Notes under the pieces: model-generated | Databases searched by the model: none | Seen by the model: only the letters and a program-made list of their open reading frames with translations | Told to the model about the DNA's origin: nothing | Position numbers and translations under genes: made by a program | Source of the DNA: Anoxynatronum sp033549305 | Lineage (GTDB): Bacteria > Bacillota > Clostridia > Peptostreptococcales > Tindalliaceae | Reading direction: 5' to 3' | Assembly (NCBI GenBank): GCA_033549305.1 | Contig: JAWSUV010000077.1 | Coordinates: forward strand, 1-12,452 | DNA: 12,452 nucleotides | Shown here: positions 1 to 7,796 of the stretch, one piece after another | Layout: each line of letters opens with the position of its first letter | Numbering within the stretch: the stretch's first letter is position 1

Positions 1-600
1 GATTTTGGCGCTCTAAAGTCAGAAGAACAGGAACAGATTCAACTGATTTTGTCCATCATGGACCGGCATCAGTTGATTGGTAAGATTTCCTTTATCAATC
101 TGAGCAGTCAGAAAGCGCTGGGAGCGGCTTACCGCGAAGTTGCCAGAAGGCGGGGTATCTTCTGCCTCACATCTCTGTATGAACCCTTTGGTCTTGCGAC
201 CATTGAAGCCATGTCCTGTGGGGTTCCTGTGGTGGTGACGGTCAATGGTGGTGGACAGGAGATTCTCAGCAGCCAGGGAACTGAATACGGGATTCTGGTT
301 GATCCGGAAGACCCAGAAGCGATCAGCCGTGGAGCGATGGATCTGCTGACAGACAGCGAACGCTGGGAAGATTATCGTGAAAAAGGACTGAAACGCGTAC
401 TCACAACTTATACCTGGGATGCGGCAGGAAAAGCATACGTGGAAGCGATACACCAGCATTTAAAGAAAGCTGAACAGGACCATGGAAAAAAAGTCGCAGC
501 CGTACCGGAAGTGCCGGAATATTTTTGGGATCCCACAGCAAACAATCTTGGGAAGCTTAGCTGGATCAGGCAGGCTGTCCTTGATCGACTGACATCATAA
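1..600 (+). CDS. GT4 glycosyltransferase, sucrose-phosphate-synthase-like (5' end missing)
   Basis: The frame is open from base 1, so only the last 199 residues of a longer protein are visible. What remains is the nucleotide-sugar-binding half of a GT-B glycosyltransferase: the E-x7-E signature EPFGLATIE (visible residues 61-69), followed by CGVPVVVTVNGG and a GILVDPEDPE segment. These are the family 4 hallmarks. The wording is close to what I remember of bacterial sucrose-phosphate synthase (Halothermothrix orenii type), which moves glucose from UDP- or ADP-glucose to fructose 6-phosphate in the cytoplasm. The usual NGGP is NGGG here. After the catalytic core there is a tail of about 45 residues ending near a WIRQAVLDRLTS helix. 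Mannosylfructose-phosphate synthase or another GT4 synthase cannot be excluded without the N-terminal half. The importer genes begin 79 bases downstream on the same strand, suggesting a shared role. Confidence 0.75.
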   Translation, partial: DFGALKSEEQEQIQLILSIMDRHQLIGKISFINLSSQKALGAAYREVARRRGIFCLTSLYEPFGLATIEAMSCGVPVVVTVNGGGQEILSSQGTEYGILVDPEDPEAISRGAMDLLTDSERWEDYREKGLKRVLTTYTWDAAGKAYVEAIHQHLKKAEQDHGKKVAAVPEVPEYFWDPTANNLGKLSWIRQAVLDRLTS

Positions 601-616
601 TCCTTCCGGGATTCAG

Positions 617-651
617 CATTGATTATAAGTCGTGCCGCATTGTTATCAATG
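617..651. repeat. Inverted repeat upstream of the importer permeases, possible operator
   Basis: Seven-base perfect arms, CATTGAT (617-623) and ATCAATG (645-651), are separated by 21 bases in the spacer between the glycosyltransferase and the first permease. A weak promoter-like pair overlaps them: TTGATT at 619-624 and TGTTAT at 641-646 with a 16-base gap. The arms would sit on the -35 box and just past the -10 box. Arms this short can arise by chance, and the promoter match is poor, so this is only a candidate internal regulatory site. Confidence 0.2.
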
Positions 652-679
652 AAAACAGACGTTTGAAAGGGGGGTCTCC

Positions 680-1759
680 ATGGGAAACCGCAAGAAACAT
701 TCTGAACTGGCTAAGCGGGAGGAACGAACAGCCTATAAGTTATTGCTGCCGGCATTGATTATTTTACTGTTGATTGCCATCTACCCGCTGGGTCAGGTGT
801 TTTACACCAGTTTCACCGACAGACAGTTTGCCAGTGGTCAGGAAACTGAGTTCATTGGCGTCAGGAACTACCAGCGGTTGTTAAGTGTTAAGGTTCAGCA
901 ACTGAACCAGGAGTTGGATCCGGATACAAATGAACCGATCTTTGATGAAGCCGGCGAGCCGGTATATGAACGGCCGATCGCTGTACTGCCACGCGAACCA
1001 TATCGTTACCGGGAATATAAGCAATTTTCCTTTTTGGGTAACCGGTATGTGTTGGCGGCAACGGATGTTGACTTTATTGATGCGATTGCAAACACCCTGA
1101 TCTTTACCATCGCCTCCGTCTTCATGGAATTGACACTGGGACTGGGGGTAGCGTTGGTGGTTAACAGTAATTTTAAAGGAAGAGGTGCCACCCGCACTGC
1201 CATGCTGATTCCCTGGGCGGTTATCACAGTTGTATCAGCCCGTATGTGGGAATGGATGCTGGCACCCAACCGGACAGGATTCTTCAACACATTACTGGCT
1301 GCCACCAGTGTGGGAGACGGCAGGATCGCTTTTTTGGCCAGCAGCCAATTGCAGCTTTGGGCCATGGTGGCGGTGGATGTCTGGAAAACAACTCCTTTTA
1401 TGGCACTGTTGCTGCTGGCGGGAATGCAGACAATTCCGGATGAACTGTACGAAGCTGCCGCCATTGACGGTGCCAGTCCGGTTAAACAGTTTTTCAGCAT
1501 CACCTTTCCCTTGCTGAAACCGGCGATGGCAGTTGCCCTGATTTTCAGAACGCTGGATGCGCTCCGGGTCTTTGACGTATTCCAGGTCCTTCTTGGCCAG
1601 AGCCAGTATTCAATGGCCACTTACAACTATTTTCAGTTAATCGGCAACCGAAACATGGGGCTTGCTTCAGCCATTGGTGTTGTGATTTTCATCATCATCT
1701 TTGGTTTTGCAATTGCTTACATCAAAGTGTTAGGAGTGGATATGGATGAAACCTCGTAA
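680..1759 (+). CDS. Sugar ABC importer permease, MalF type
   Basis: This is one of the two membrane subunits of a carbohydrate ABC importer (CUT1 family). It would pair with the next gene's product and be driven by the MsmK-like ATPase encoded further down. The 359 residues start with a short charged cytoplasmic stretch and a first membrane helix (about residues 21-43). A periplasmic-side insert of roughly 50 hydrophilic residues (about 70-120, rich in acidic residues and proline) comes before the second helix. The inner-membrane ABC transporter core then runs from about residue 130. The EAA loop that docks the ATPase is plain: EAAAIDGA at 258-265, followed by F, P and P at the usual places. 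The start is supported by AAAGGGGGG at 666-674, five bases upstream. The gene overlaps the next one by 14 bases, so the two are surely co-translated. The transported sugar cannot be read from the sequence. Confidence 0.92.
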   Translation: MGNRKKHSELAKREERTAYKLLLPALIILLLIAIYPLGQVFYTSFTDRQFASGQETEFIGVRNYQRLLSVKVQQLNQELDPDTNEPIFDEAGEPVYERPIAVLPREPYRYREYKQFSFLGNRYVLAATDVDFIDAIANTLIFTIASVFMELTLGLGVALVVNSNFKGRGATRTAMLIPWAVITVVSARMWEWMLAPNRTGFFNTLLAATSVGDGRIAFLASSQLQLWAMVAVDVWKTTPFMALLLLAGMQTIPDELYEAAAIDGASPVKQFFSITFPLLKPAMAVALIFRTLDALRVFDVFQVLLGQSQYSMATYNYFQLIGNRNMGLASAIGVVIFIIIFGFAIAYIKVLGVDMDETS

Positions 1760-2618
1760 AGGACTCCGAAGCATTCTTTTTAAAACCGGTTTTTACTTGG
1801 CTTTAATGATAATTTTCATTTACCTGCTGTTTCCCTTTTACTGGGCCATCAATTCGTCTCTTAAAACGGAAGCGCAGCTTCAAATGGCACCTGCCACCAT
1901 GGTGCCGCGCAGCCCCAGTACTGGCGAAATAGCACCATCGCTTCAAAATTACCAAGTGGTTTTTAAAAATCCGCAATTTATTCGCGGGCTGATGAACAGT
2001 GCCATCGTAGCCACCTCCACGACCATCCTGGCGCTGATGGCAGGATCTTTTGCGGCCTTTGCTCTTGGAAAGCTTCGGTTTCGGGGAAAGAAACCAACCC
2101 TGTATCTGATTCTGGCCATGACCATGTTTCCGCAGGTGACCGTGCTGGCAGGGTTGTATGCTGTCATCACAACGCTCAATCTTCCGGCCATCACCAGTAT
2201 GATCCTGTCCTACATGATTTTCACGCTCCCGTTTACCACGTGGGTATTAACCGCATTCTTTAGAGGACTGCCCCTGGCACTGCTGGAATCGGCGCAGGTA
2301 GACGGCGCTACACCTTTCCAGACTTTCTATAAAATATTGCTGCCTCTGACGGCTCCCGCGATGGTGACCACAGGACTGCTTGCGTTTATTGCGGCCTGGA
2401 ATGAATACCTGTTTGCCCTAACATTCACTTCCATTGATCCGGGAGCCCGCACGGTCCCCGTCGCCATTGCCTATTTCACAGGAGCCGTTGCCCGTCAGGA
2501 ACCATTCGGAGAAATTATGGCTGCAGCAGTGCTGGTCACCGTTCCCATTGTGATACTGGTACTGGTCTTCCAGAAACGAATTGTTGCCGGCCTGACCGCC
2601 GGTGCAGTGAAAGGATAA
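1746..2618 (+). CDS. Sugar ABC importer permease, MalG type
   Basis: This is the second membrane subunit of the same CUT1 carbohydrate importer. It has 290 residues, with a first membrane helix at about residues 12-33 (a run ending in the typical LFPFYWAINSS), an external loop, then five further hydrophobic segments. The EAA loop is ESAQVDGA at residues 181-188, followed by the F and P positions of the family. It ends in the basic cytoplasmic tail usual for MalG-type proteins. The ATG at 1746 is preceded by AGGAGTGG (1732-1739), which lies inside the end of the upstream permease gene. The 14-base overlap indicates translational coupling and a fixed stoichiometry. The length and motif match the family well. 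The only uncertainty is the substrate, which the broken binding protein and GH65 enzyme downstream suggest is an alpha-linked gluco-oligosaccharide or disaccharide. Confidence 0.92.
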   Translation: MKPRKGLRSILFKTGFYLALMIIFIYLLFPFYWAINSSLKTEAQLQMAPATMVPRSPSTGEIAPSLQNYQVVFKNPQFIRGLMNSAIVATSTTILALMAGSFAAFALGKLRFRGKKPTLYLILAMTMFPQVTVLAGLYAVITTLNLPAITSMILSYMIFTLPFTTWVLTAFFRGLPLALLESAQVDGATPFQTFYKILLPLTAPAMVTTGLLAFIAAWNEYLFALTFTSIDPGARTVPVAIAYFTGAVARQEPFGEIMAAAVLVTVPIVILVLVFQKRIVAGLTAGAVKG

Positions 2619-2667
2619 TGTGCAGCGTGTTTAAAGAGTGTTTTAAAGGGAAACGATGCGAATCAAT

Positions 2668-2688
2668 CTGATCTTTTTGTGCGATCAG
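2668..2688. repeat. Short hairpin upstream of the binding-protein gene
   Basis: Arms CTGATC (2668-2673) and GATCAG (2683-2688) enclose nine bases in the 149-base spacer between the MalG-type permease and the binding-protein gene. The stem is only six pairs and is not followed by a T run, so it is not an intrinsic terminator. It could slow ribonucleases or help set the level of the downstream message. Chance is also possible. The rest of this spacer shows no convincing promoter. Confidence 0.2.
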
Positions 2689-2752
2689 TGAAGGGAGTGA
2701 TGCCTGAAAGAACACCGATTCCCATTTGAGGACGATAAATGACACTGATGAT

Positions 2753-2760
2753 GAAGGGGG
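2753..2760 (+). promoter_or_regulatory. Ribosome binding site that fixes a GTG start
   Basis: GAAGGGGG lies seven bases before GTG at 2768. The same frame also offers a TTG at 2726, but that would add 14 polar residues in front of a standard lipoprotein signal peptide and has no good binding site. The GTG at 2768 is therefore preferred as the start of the binding protein. Confidence 0.7.
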
Positions 2761-2857
2761 AATTTTTGTGACAATCAGAAACAAACATTGGTTGATGTTG
2801 TTATTGGTCATGGTACTTGTGGTGGGCCTGCTGGCTGGTTGCGGCAGCCCGGCACCG

Positions 2858-2947
2858 GCAGAGCCGGCAGAACCGGCAGAGCCGGCCGAACCGGCAGAGC
2901 CGGCAGAACCGGCAGAGCCGGCCGAACCGGCAGAGCCGGCCGAACCT
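2858..2947 (+). repeat. Tandem 9-base repeat encoding ten Ala-Glu-Pro units
   Basis: Ten consecutive 9-base units encode AEP just after the lipidated cysteine of the binding protein. All odd units are GCAGAGCCG. Units 2 and 6 are GCAGAACCG and units 4 and 8 are GCCGAACCG, so there is a higher-order period of 36 bases. The last unit, GCCGAACCT, is a variant. Such an exact pattern suggests recent expansion by slippage or unequal recombination, and the unit number may vary between strains. The product is a stiff, acidic, proline-rich spacer that would hold the binding domain away from the membrane. Confidence 0.95.
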
Positions 2948-3649
2948 GGCGATAGGATTGTTGTGACAGTCGCAGCAGGTGCTGTCGGTCAAGAATTGGA
3001 ACTGACTCAAGCTGCAGCGAGGATGTATATGGACGATAATCCAAATGTAGATGTTCGTGTACTGGACACACCTGACCTTGCCCAGGACCGACTGGGACTC
3101 TATCTGCAGTTCTTTGAAGCCAGAAGTGCAGAAGTAGACGTGTATCAGATTGACGTCATCTGGCCAGGTGATCTGGCGGAACATTTTGTTGACCTGTATG
3201 AATACGGTGCAGCTGATGTCGTGGACGAACATTTTCCGGCCATCGTGGATAATAACACAGTTGACGGAAAACTGGTCGCCATCCCCTGGTTTACAGATGC
3301 AGGGCTGCTTTACTATCGTACTGACCTGCTGGAAAAATATGATTTTGAACCCCCAACAACCTGGGACGAGCTGGAAGAACAGGCTGCAGTTATCCAGGAA
3401 GGTGAGCGTGCGGAAGGAAATGCAGACTTTGTTGGATTCGTGTGGCAGGGAGATGCTTATGAAGGGTTAACCTGCGATGCGCTGGAATGGATTGCTTCCA
3501 ATGATGGCGGCACGATCATCAGCCAGGATCAGGTGATCACCATCAACAATGAAAACGCCATTGAGATCATTGATCAGGCAGCCGGATGGGTAGGAACGAT
3601 TTCACCCAGTGGTGTGACTGGTATGGGCGAAGAAGATGCCCGTGCCATC

Positions 3650-3652
3650 TAG
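3650..3652 (+). other. In-frame amber codon inside the binding-protein gene
   Basis: TAG interrupts an otherwise continuous frame between GAAGATGCCCGTGCCATC and CAAGGCGGCAATGCT. No base is gained or lost across the site. TAG also serves as the normal stop of the exporter ATPase gene at 9327-9329, so it is not globally reassigned on the evidence of this window. Confidence 0.9.
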
Positions 3653-4195
3653 CAAGGCGGCAATGCTGCTTTTATGCGCAATTGGCCCTATGCGTACAGT
3701 CTTGGCCAGGGTGCTGACAGTGCCATTGCAGGAAACTTTGATGTATCACCGCTGCCGGCAGGTAAGAGCGGTGAAGGCGCAGCGACTCTTGGCGGATGGC
3801 AGCTGGGTGTCAGCAAGTATAGCAACAATCCGGAAGCTGCCGCAGATGTGGCTCTGTTCCTGGCAAGCTACGATGTACAGAAAATGCGGGCAGTGGAAGG
3901 ATCAATGAATCCTACCATCATGTCACTTTATGAAGATGCAGAGGTTCTGGAAGCCAGCCCATTCTTTGGCAGCCTTTATGATGTGTTCATCAATGCCGTT
4001 GCCCGTCCATCCACCGCAACAGCGCCTAACTATAATGCTGTCTCTACTGCTTTCTTCAGAGCGGTTCATTCCGTGCTGACAGGCTCGACCGATGCAGCGA
4101 CTGCTTTTGAAGAACTTGAACTGGACCTGCAGGATATCACGGGATTTGATATTGAGTAAACTAAGATTGTTGGGCAAAGCAAAATAAATGATTCA

Positions 4196-4221
4196 GGACT
4201 GCCTGATACATCGGGCAGTCC
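4196..4221 (+). other. Intercistronic hairpin between the binding-protein and GH65 genes
   Basis: GGACTGCC (4196-4203) pairs perfectly with GGCAGTCC (4214-4221). Three more inner pairs (T-G, G-C, A-T) leave a four-base TACA loop, giving an 11-pair stem. It is followed by CCCTTACAT and not by a T run, so it is not a typical intrinsic terminator. In MalE-type operons, structures placed straight after the binding-protein gene commonly protect its message and let it be made in excess over downstream genes. That role is inferred here from position only. Confidence 0.6.
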
Positions 4222-4263
4222 CCTTACATAATCATGCCGCAATAAAGCTGAAGGAGCGTCCCC

Positions 4264-6645
4264 ATGGGAAGAAGATCGAAAGAAACGGAACCTTTCTATG
4301 GCAAGGATCCATGGAAAATCGTTGAAACTGAATATAAAGCTGAAAGAAACTTTCTGGATGAAACGATTTTTTCACTGGGCAATGGGCACATTGGTACCCG
4401 GGGAACGTTGGAGGAAGGATATGACGGGCCAGCTGGGACATCCATGGAAGGCACGTATCTAAACGGGTTTTTCGAGAAAGTACCCATTCACTATGATGAA
4501 ACGGCCTATGGCTATGCCACGCATACTGAAACCATGCTGAACCTCCCCAACGGCAAAGTGATTCAGGTGATGGTGGAGGATGAATTGCTGAGCCTTTTTA
4601 CCGGATCCCTGGAAACGTATCATAGGGAGCTGGATTTGCAGCAGGGAGTGCTGAGAAGGCACATGCGATGGATTTCACCCAAAGGGCGGATGGTTAATGT
4701 TGAAACGGAACGGTTGGTTTCACTGGTGGATGATCGGTTGATGCTGATCCGCTATGCTATCACACCGGTAAACTTTACGGGGAAAATAACACTGATTTCA
4801 ATGCTGGACGGCCACGTCCGCAACCAGACAGCTGAAAATGATCCCCGAATTGGTACCAGCCTGGCAGGGCAAACCCTGAAACTGGAAAAGATTGAACAAA
4901 CAGGGGATATTTCCAGGCTGCTGCAGGTGACACCCTTTTCCAAGCTTCAGCTGTTGAGTGCTGTGGCTCACTTCATTGAATCTGACCAGCCATACCAGCG
5001 AGAGAACCTGATCCATGGCCAGCTGGCCGAGCACCGGTATATTTTCGAAGCCGCTCAGGGGGAGCAGATTGGGCTGACAAAAGCGATCATGTACCGAAGC
5101 AAGGTAAAAGGTGATCCAATAGCACTGTGGGAATCGGCAGACAAACCACTTTTAAGGGCATTGCAGCAGGGCTGGGCCCATTACCATCTCCTCCAGCGAC
5201 AGGTGATGGACGATTTCTGGCTTCACAGTGATGTGGCTATTCAGGGGGATGATCTTCTTCAGCAGGGCATGCACTTTAACCTGTTCCATTTATTTCAGTC
5301 AGCCGGGAAAGACGGAAAGACAAATATTGCGGCAAAAGGACTGACAGGAGAGGGTTATCAGGGCCACTATTTTTGGGATTCTGAAATATACATTGTTCCC
5401 TATTTCACTTTTACGCAGCCATGGGTGGCCAGACAATTGCTGGCATACCGATACCACACGCTGGATCAGGCTCGGCAGCGTGCTCAAAAGCTTTTCCGTA
5501 AACCAGGTGCGTTATACCCATGGAGAACCATTACAGGTATTGAGTGTTCCTCCTATTATCCCGCGGGGACAGCTCAATACCACATTAATGCCGATATTGC
5601 ATATGCTGTCCGTCAATATGTAGAGGCGACTGGTGATATTTCTTTTCTGCTGGAACATGGGGCAGAGATTGTTTTTGAAACTGCCCGAATCTGGATGTAT
5701 ATAGGCAGCTACTCACCACTTGAAAAGGCGCAGTTTTCGATTCATACCGTCACAGGTCCAGATGAGTATTCGGCATTGGTCAGTAATAATTTTTATACCA
5801 ACAGCATGGCCAGAATGCATCTGCATTATGCCGTTGCAGTGGCTGAACAGTTACTGACAGATTATTCGGGAGAATATGAGCGGATCAGCCAAAAAATCAG
5901 TTTAAGGCAGGAAGAGCTTCAAGCGTGGACAAAAGCGGCAGAGAAGATGATGCTGCCCTGTGATGACAGGCTGGGCATACATCCCCAGGATGACAGCTTT
6001 CTGGAAAAAGAGGTATGGCCCTTTGAAGAAACGCCGGAAGATCATTATCCTCTGTTGCTCCACTATCATCCACTGGATATTTACCGTCACCAGGTGTGCA
6101 AGCAGGCCGATGTGGTGTTGGCACTCTACCTGCTGCACGACCAGTTCACCCTGGAAGAGAAGAAAACAGACCTGGCTTATTATGAGCCAATTACCACCCA
6201 TGATTCCTCGCTTTCAAAATGCATTTACAGCATCATGGCAGCTGAAACGGGCGATGTGGATCATGCTCTCAGCCTGTTTATGGATATAGCACGCCTGGAC
6301 TTGGATAACCACCAGGGAAATGCCCAGCACGGGATCCACACGGCCAGCATGGCCGGCACCTGGCTCAGTCTCGTGGCAGGTTTCGCCGGGATGCGGCTGA
6401 AAGACGGTTTCATTTCACTAACACCGCAATTACCCCCAAAATGGCAGTCATATGGGTTTCGACTTAAATTCCGGGGTAATTGTATAAAAATAACAGTGAG
6501 TGATACCACCGTACAGGCGGAACTGTTGGAAGGAGAAGAAATGATACTCCTGCTGGATGGTAAAAAAGAAACGATTAAATCTGGAGATGTGTCTGTATTC
6601 AGCCGGAAACCGCCAGCTGATCACATAAATGCTGTGCAGGCATAA
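4264..6645 (+). CDS. GH65 family disaccharide phosphorylase (maltose/kojibiose/trehalose phosphorylase type)
   Basis: This cytoplasmic enzyme is predicted to split an alpha-glucosyl disaccharide with inorganic phosphate, inverting to beta-glucose 1-phosphate and releasing the acceptor. It has 793 residues, the usual length. The N-terminal beta-sandwich covers about residues 15-270, the helical barrel about 325-690, and a small C-terminal beta domain about 695-760. Visible family motifs include EGYQGHYFWDSEIY (363-376) and TGPDEY (497-502), in which E501 is the expected general acid. They also include KQAD (613-616) and THDSSLS (645-651), a region tied to phosphate binding in GH65 phosphorylases, and the GNAQHGIH stretch. 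The acceptor-side loop WRTITGIECSSYYPAGTAQY (420-439) is where subfamilies differ. I cannot say with certainty whether this is the kojibiose, nigerose, maltose, trehalose or glucosylglycerol type. AAGGAG at 4251-4256 supports the start. The importer upstream and a beta-PGM gene nearby match a phosphorolytic route. Confidence 0.92.
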   Translation: MGRRSKETEPFYGKDPWKIVETEYKAERNFLDETIFSLGNGHIGTRGTLEEGYDGPAGTSMEGTYLNGFFEKVPIHYDETAYGYATHTETMLNLPNGKVIQVMVEDELLSLFTGSLETYHRELDLQQGVLRRHMRWISPKGRMVNVETERLVSLVDDRLMLIRYAITPVNFTGKITLISMLDGHVRNQTAENDPRIGTSLAGQTLKLEKIEQTGDISRLLQVTPFSKLQLLSAVAHFIESDQPYQRENLIHGQLAEHRYIFEAAQGEQIGLTKAIMYRSKVKGDPIALWESADKPLLRALQQGWAHYHLLQRQVMDDFWLHSDVAIQGDDLLQQGMHFNLFHLFQSAGKDGKTNIAAKGLTGEGYQGHYFWDSEIYIVPYFTFTQPWVARQLLAYRYHTLDQARQRAQKLFRKPGALYPWRTITGIECSSYYPAGTAQYHINADIAYAVRQYVEATGDISFLLEHGAEIVFETARIWMYIGSYSPLEKAQFSIHTVTGPDEYSALVSNNFYTNSMARMHLHYAVAVAEQLLTDYSGEYERISQKISLRQEELQAWTKAAEKMMLPCDDRLGIHPQDDSFLEKEVWPFEETPEDHYPLLLHYHPLDIYRHQVCKQADVVLALYLLHDQFTLEEKKTDLAYYEPITTHDSSLSKCIYSIMAAETGDVDHALSLFMDIARLDLDNHQGNAQHGIHTASMAGTWLSLVAGFAGMRLKDGFISLTPQLPPKWQSYGFRLKFRGNCIKITVSDTTVQAELLEGEEMILLLDGKKETIKSGDVSVFSRKPPADHINAVQA

Positions 6646-6668
6646 AATGATGAAAGAGGTGATGATGA

Positions 6669-7775
6669 ATGGCAGGATTGAAGCTGATCGACATCAATAA
6701 GGTGTATCCCAACGGGTTTCATGCAGTTCATGACATGAGCCTGGAAATCGAAGACAATGAATTCATTGTTTTTGTCGGTCCATCCGGTTGCGGAAAATCG
6801 ACAGCCCTTCGCATGATTGCCGGCCTGGAGGAAATAAGTACCGGCGAGCTGTACATCGGCGACCGGCTGGTCAATGATGTTTCTCCCAAAGACCGGGATA
6901 TTGCGATGGTCTTTCAGAACTATGCACTGTACCCACATATGACAAATTATGAAAATATGGCTTTTGGCCTAAAACTGCGCAACATGCCCAAGGCCGAGAT
7001 TGACAAGCGGGTGCGGAATGCGGCGGATGTATTAGGATTACAGCCCCTGCTGAAAAACAAGCCCAAGGAACTTTCCGGCGGGCAGCGTCAGCGGATCGCC
7101 CTGGGGAGGGCTATTGTTAGGGATCCAAAAGTCTTTTTGATGGATGAACCCCTGTCAAACCTTGATGCAAAACTGCGGGTACAGACACGGGCAGAAATCA
7201 GCAAACTGCATCAACGGCTCAAAACCACTTTTATTTATGTTACTCATGACCAGACGGAAGCCATGACCATGGGAACGCGAATCGTCGTGCTTAAGGACGG
7301 ATATGTGATGCAGGTGGATTCACCCACCAATCTTTATAAATATCCGACAAACAAATTTGTCGGAAGCTTTATCGGTTCACCTCAGATGAATTTCATCGAA
7401 GGCGTGCTGGAAGTGACCGGAGATGACTGCCAGTTCAACTATAAGGGCGGCTCCATTTCCATCACCGGCGAAAAAGCAGCTAAGTTGAAAGAAAAAGGGT
7501 TTAACTCGAAGGAAGTCACGCTGGGCATACGGCCGGAACACATTGACATTAAAACATATGAGCCGGCTGAAGGGACACCGAACCGGGCACTGGTAGAAGT
7601 TACTGAACTGTTGGGGTCAGAAACCTATCTCTTTATCAAAGTGGAAGACGAAACGATAGTCGCACGGATTGAACCGTCCATTGATGTCCAAGTGGGGGAT
7701 GTGATCACACTGGTACCCAGACCGGAACATGTTCACCTGTTCCATCCAGAGACGGAAGAATCATTATTACTGTAA
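6669..7775 (+). CDS. Sugar ABC importer ATPase, MsmK/UgpC/MalK type
   Basis: This is the nucleotide-binding subunit expected to power the importer formed by the two permeases at the start of the cluster. It has 368 residues: an ABC ATPase domain (1-240) and a C-terminal regulatory OB-fold/TOBE region (about 245-360) typical of carbohydrate importers. Visible motifs are Walker A GPSGCGKST (37-45), Q-loop in FQNYALYPHM, signature LSGGQRQR (135-142), Walker B VFLMDEP with D159 and E160, D-loop SNLD, and switch H193 in YVTHDQ. The start at 6669 follows AAGAGGTGAT (6654-6663), and only 23 bases separate it from the GH65 stop. Other in-frame choices are not needed. Subunits of this type often serve several sugar importers in Gram-positive bacteria, so it may not be dedicated to this one. 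No good terminator is seen in the 21 bases before the convergent gene. Confidence 0.95.
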   Translation: MAGLKLIDINKVYPNGFHAVHDMSLEIEDNEFIVFVGPSGCGKSTALRMIAGLEEISTGELYIGDRLVNDVSPKDRDIAMVFQNYALYPHMTNYENMAFGLKLRNMPKAEIDKRVRNAADVLGLQPLLKNKPKELSGGQRQRIALGRAIVRDPKVFLMDEPLSNLDAKLRVQTRAEISKLHQRLKTTFIYVTHDQTEAMTMGTRIVVLKDGYVMQVDSPTNLYKYPTNKFVGSFIGSPQMNFIEGVLEVTGDDCQFNYKGGSISITGEKAAKLKEKGFNSKEVTLGIRPEHIDIKTYEPAEGTPNRALVEVTELLGSETYLFIKVEDETIVARIEPSIDVQVGDVITLVPRPEHVHLFHPETEESLLL

Positions 7776-7796
7776 TCCTTGCTTGTTAAGGACTGA

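Larger units (their letters stand above)
2768..4159 (+). pseudogene. Sugar ABC importer solute-binding lipoprotein, interrupted by in-frame TAG
   Basis: This is the extracellular solute-binding protein of the importer (family 1, MalE-like). It has a signal peptide with a basic start, a hydrophobic core and lipobox LAGC with the lipidated Cys at codon 25. A linker of ten AEP triplets follows (codons 31-60), then the ligand-binding fold. The frame is stopped by TAG at codon 295 (3650-3652). It continues in the same frame with no shift for another 167 codons, carrying the conserved GNAAFMRNWPYAYSLG stretch of the family. Both halves clearly belong to one 462-residue protein of normal length. Family members, as I recall them, read Ala-Arg-x-x-Trp-Gln-x-Gly-Asn at this point, so the TAG most likely replaces TGG by one G-to-A change. 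Translation ending at codon 295 would leave an incomplete ligand site. A restart at ATG 3674 would give a fragment with no signal peptide and only a poor binding site. Alternatives are a sequencing or assembly error, amber suppression, or pyrrolysine. The rest of the cluster is intact, which argues for a recent mutation or an error. Confidence 0.88.

Noticed and set aside
1006..1620. 204-codon minus-strand open frame inside the first permease gene
   Set aside because: It lies wholly opposite a well-supported permease gene with an intact EAA motif; its translation shows no family features and no ribosome binding site.
2700..2729. Nine-codon frame (MPERTPIPI) after a GGGAG-like site, a possible leader peptide before the binding-protein gene
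   Set aside because: It is very short, shows no regulatory codon run, and is not paired with alternative RNA structures; chance is the simplest explanation.
2801..3232. Long minus-strand open frame opposite the AEP repeat, with Arg/Leu/Cys-rich repeats
   Set aside because: It is the antisense reading of the repetitive, stop-poor AEP region and the binding-protein gene; it has no ribosome binding site or recognisable domain.
3650..3652. TAG reassigned as a sense codon across the genome
   Set aside because: The exporter ATPase gene ends naturally at TAG (9327-9329) at a normal family length, so global reassignment is not supported here.
3674..4159. The part after the amber codon as an independent gene with its own start
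   Set aside because: The ATG lies within a conserved family motif, the nearest purine-rich stretch is 13 bases away, and the product would be the C-terminal fragment of a binding protein with no signal peptide.
7776..7792. Possible bidirectional terminator TCCTT...AAGGA between the convergent ATPase and beta-PGM genes
   Set aside because: The stem is only five pairs with A/T ends and no T run on either strand; too weak to call.
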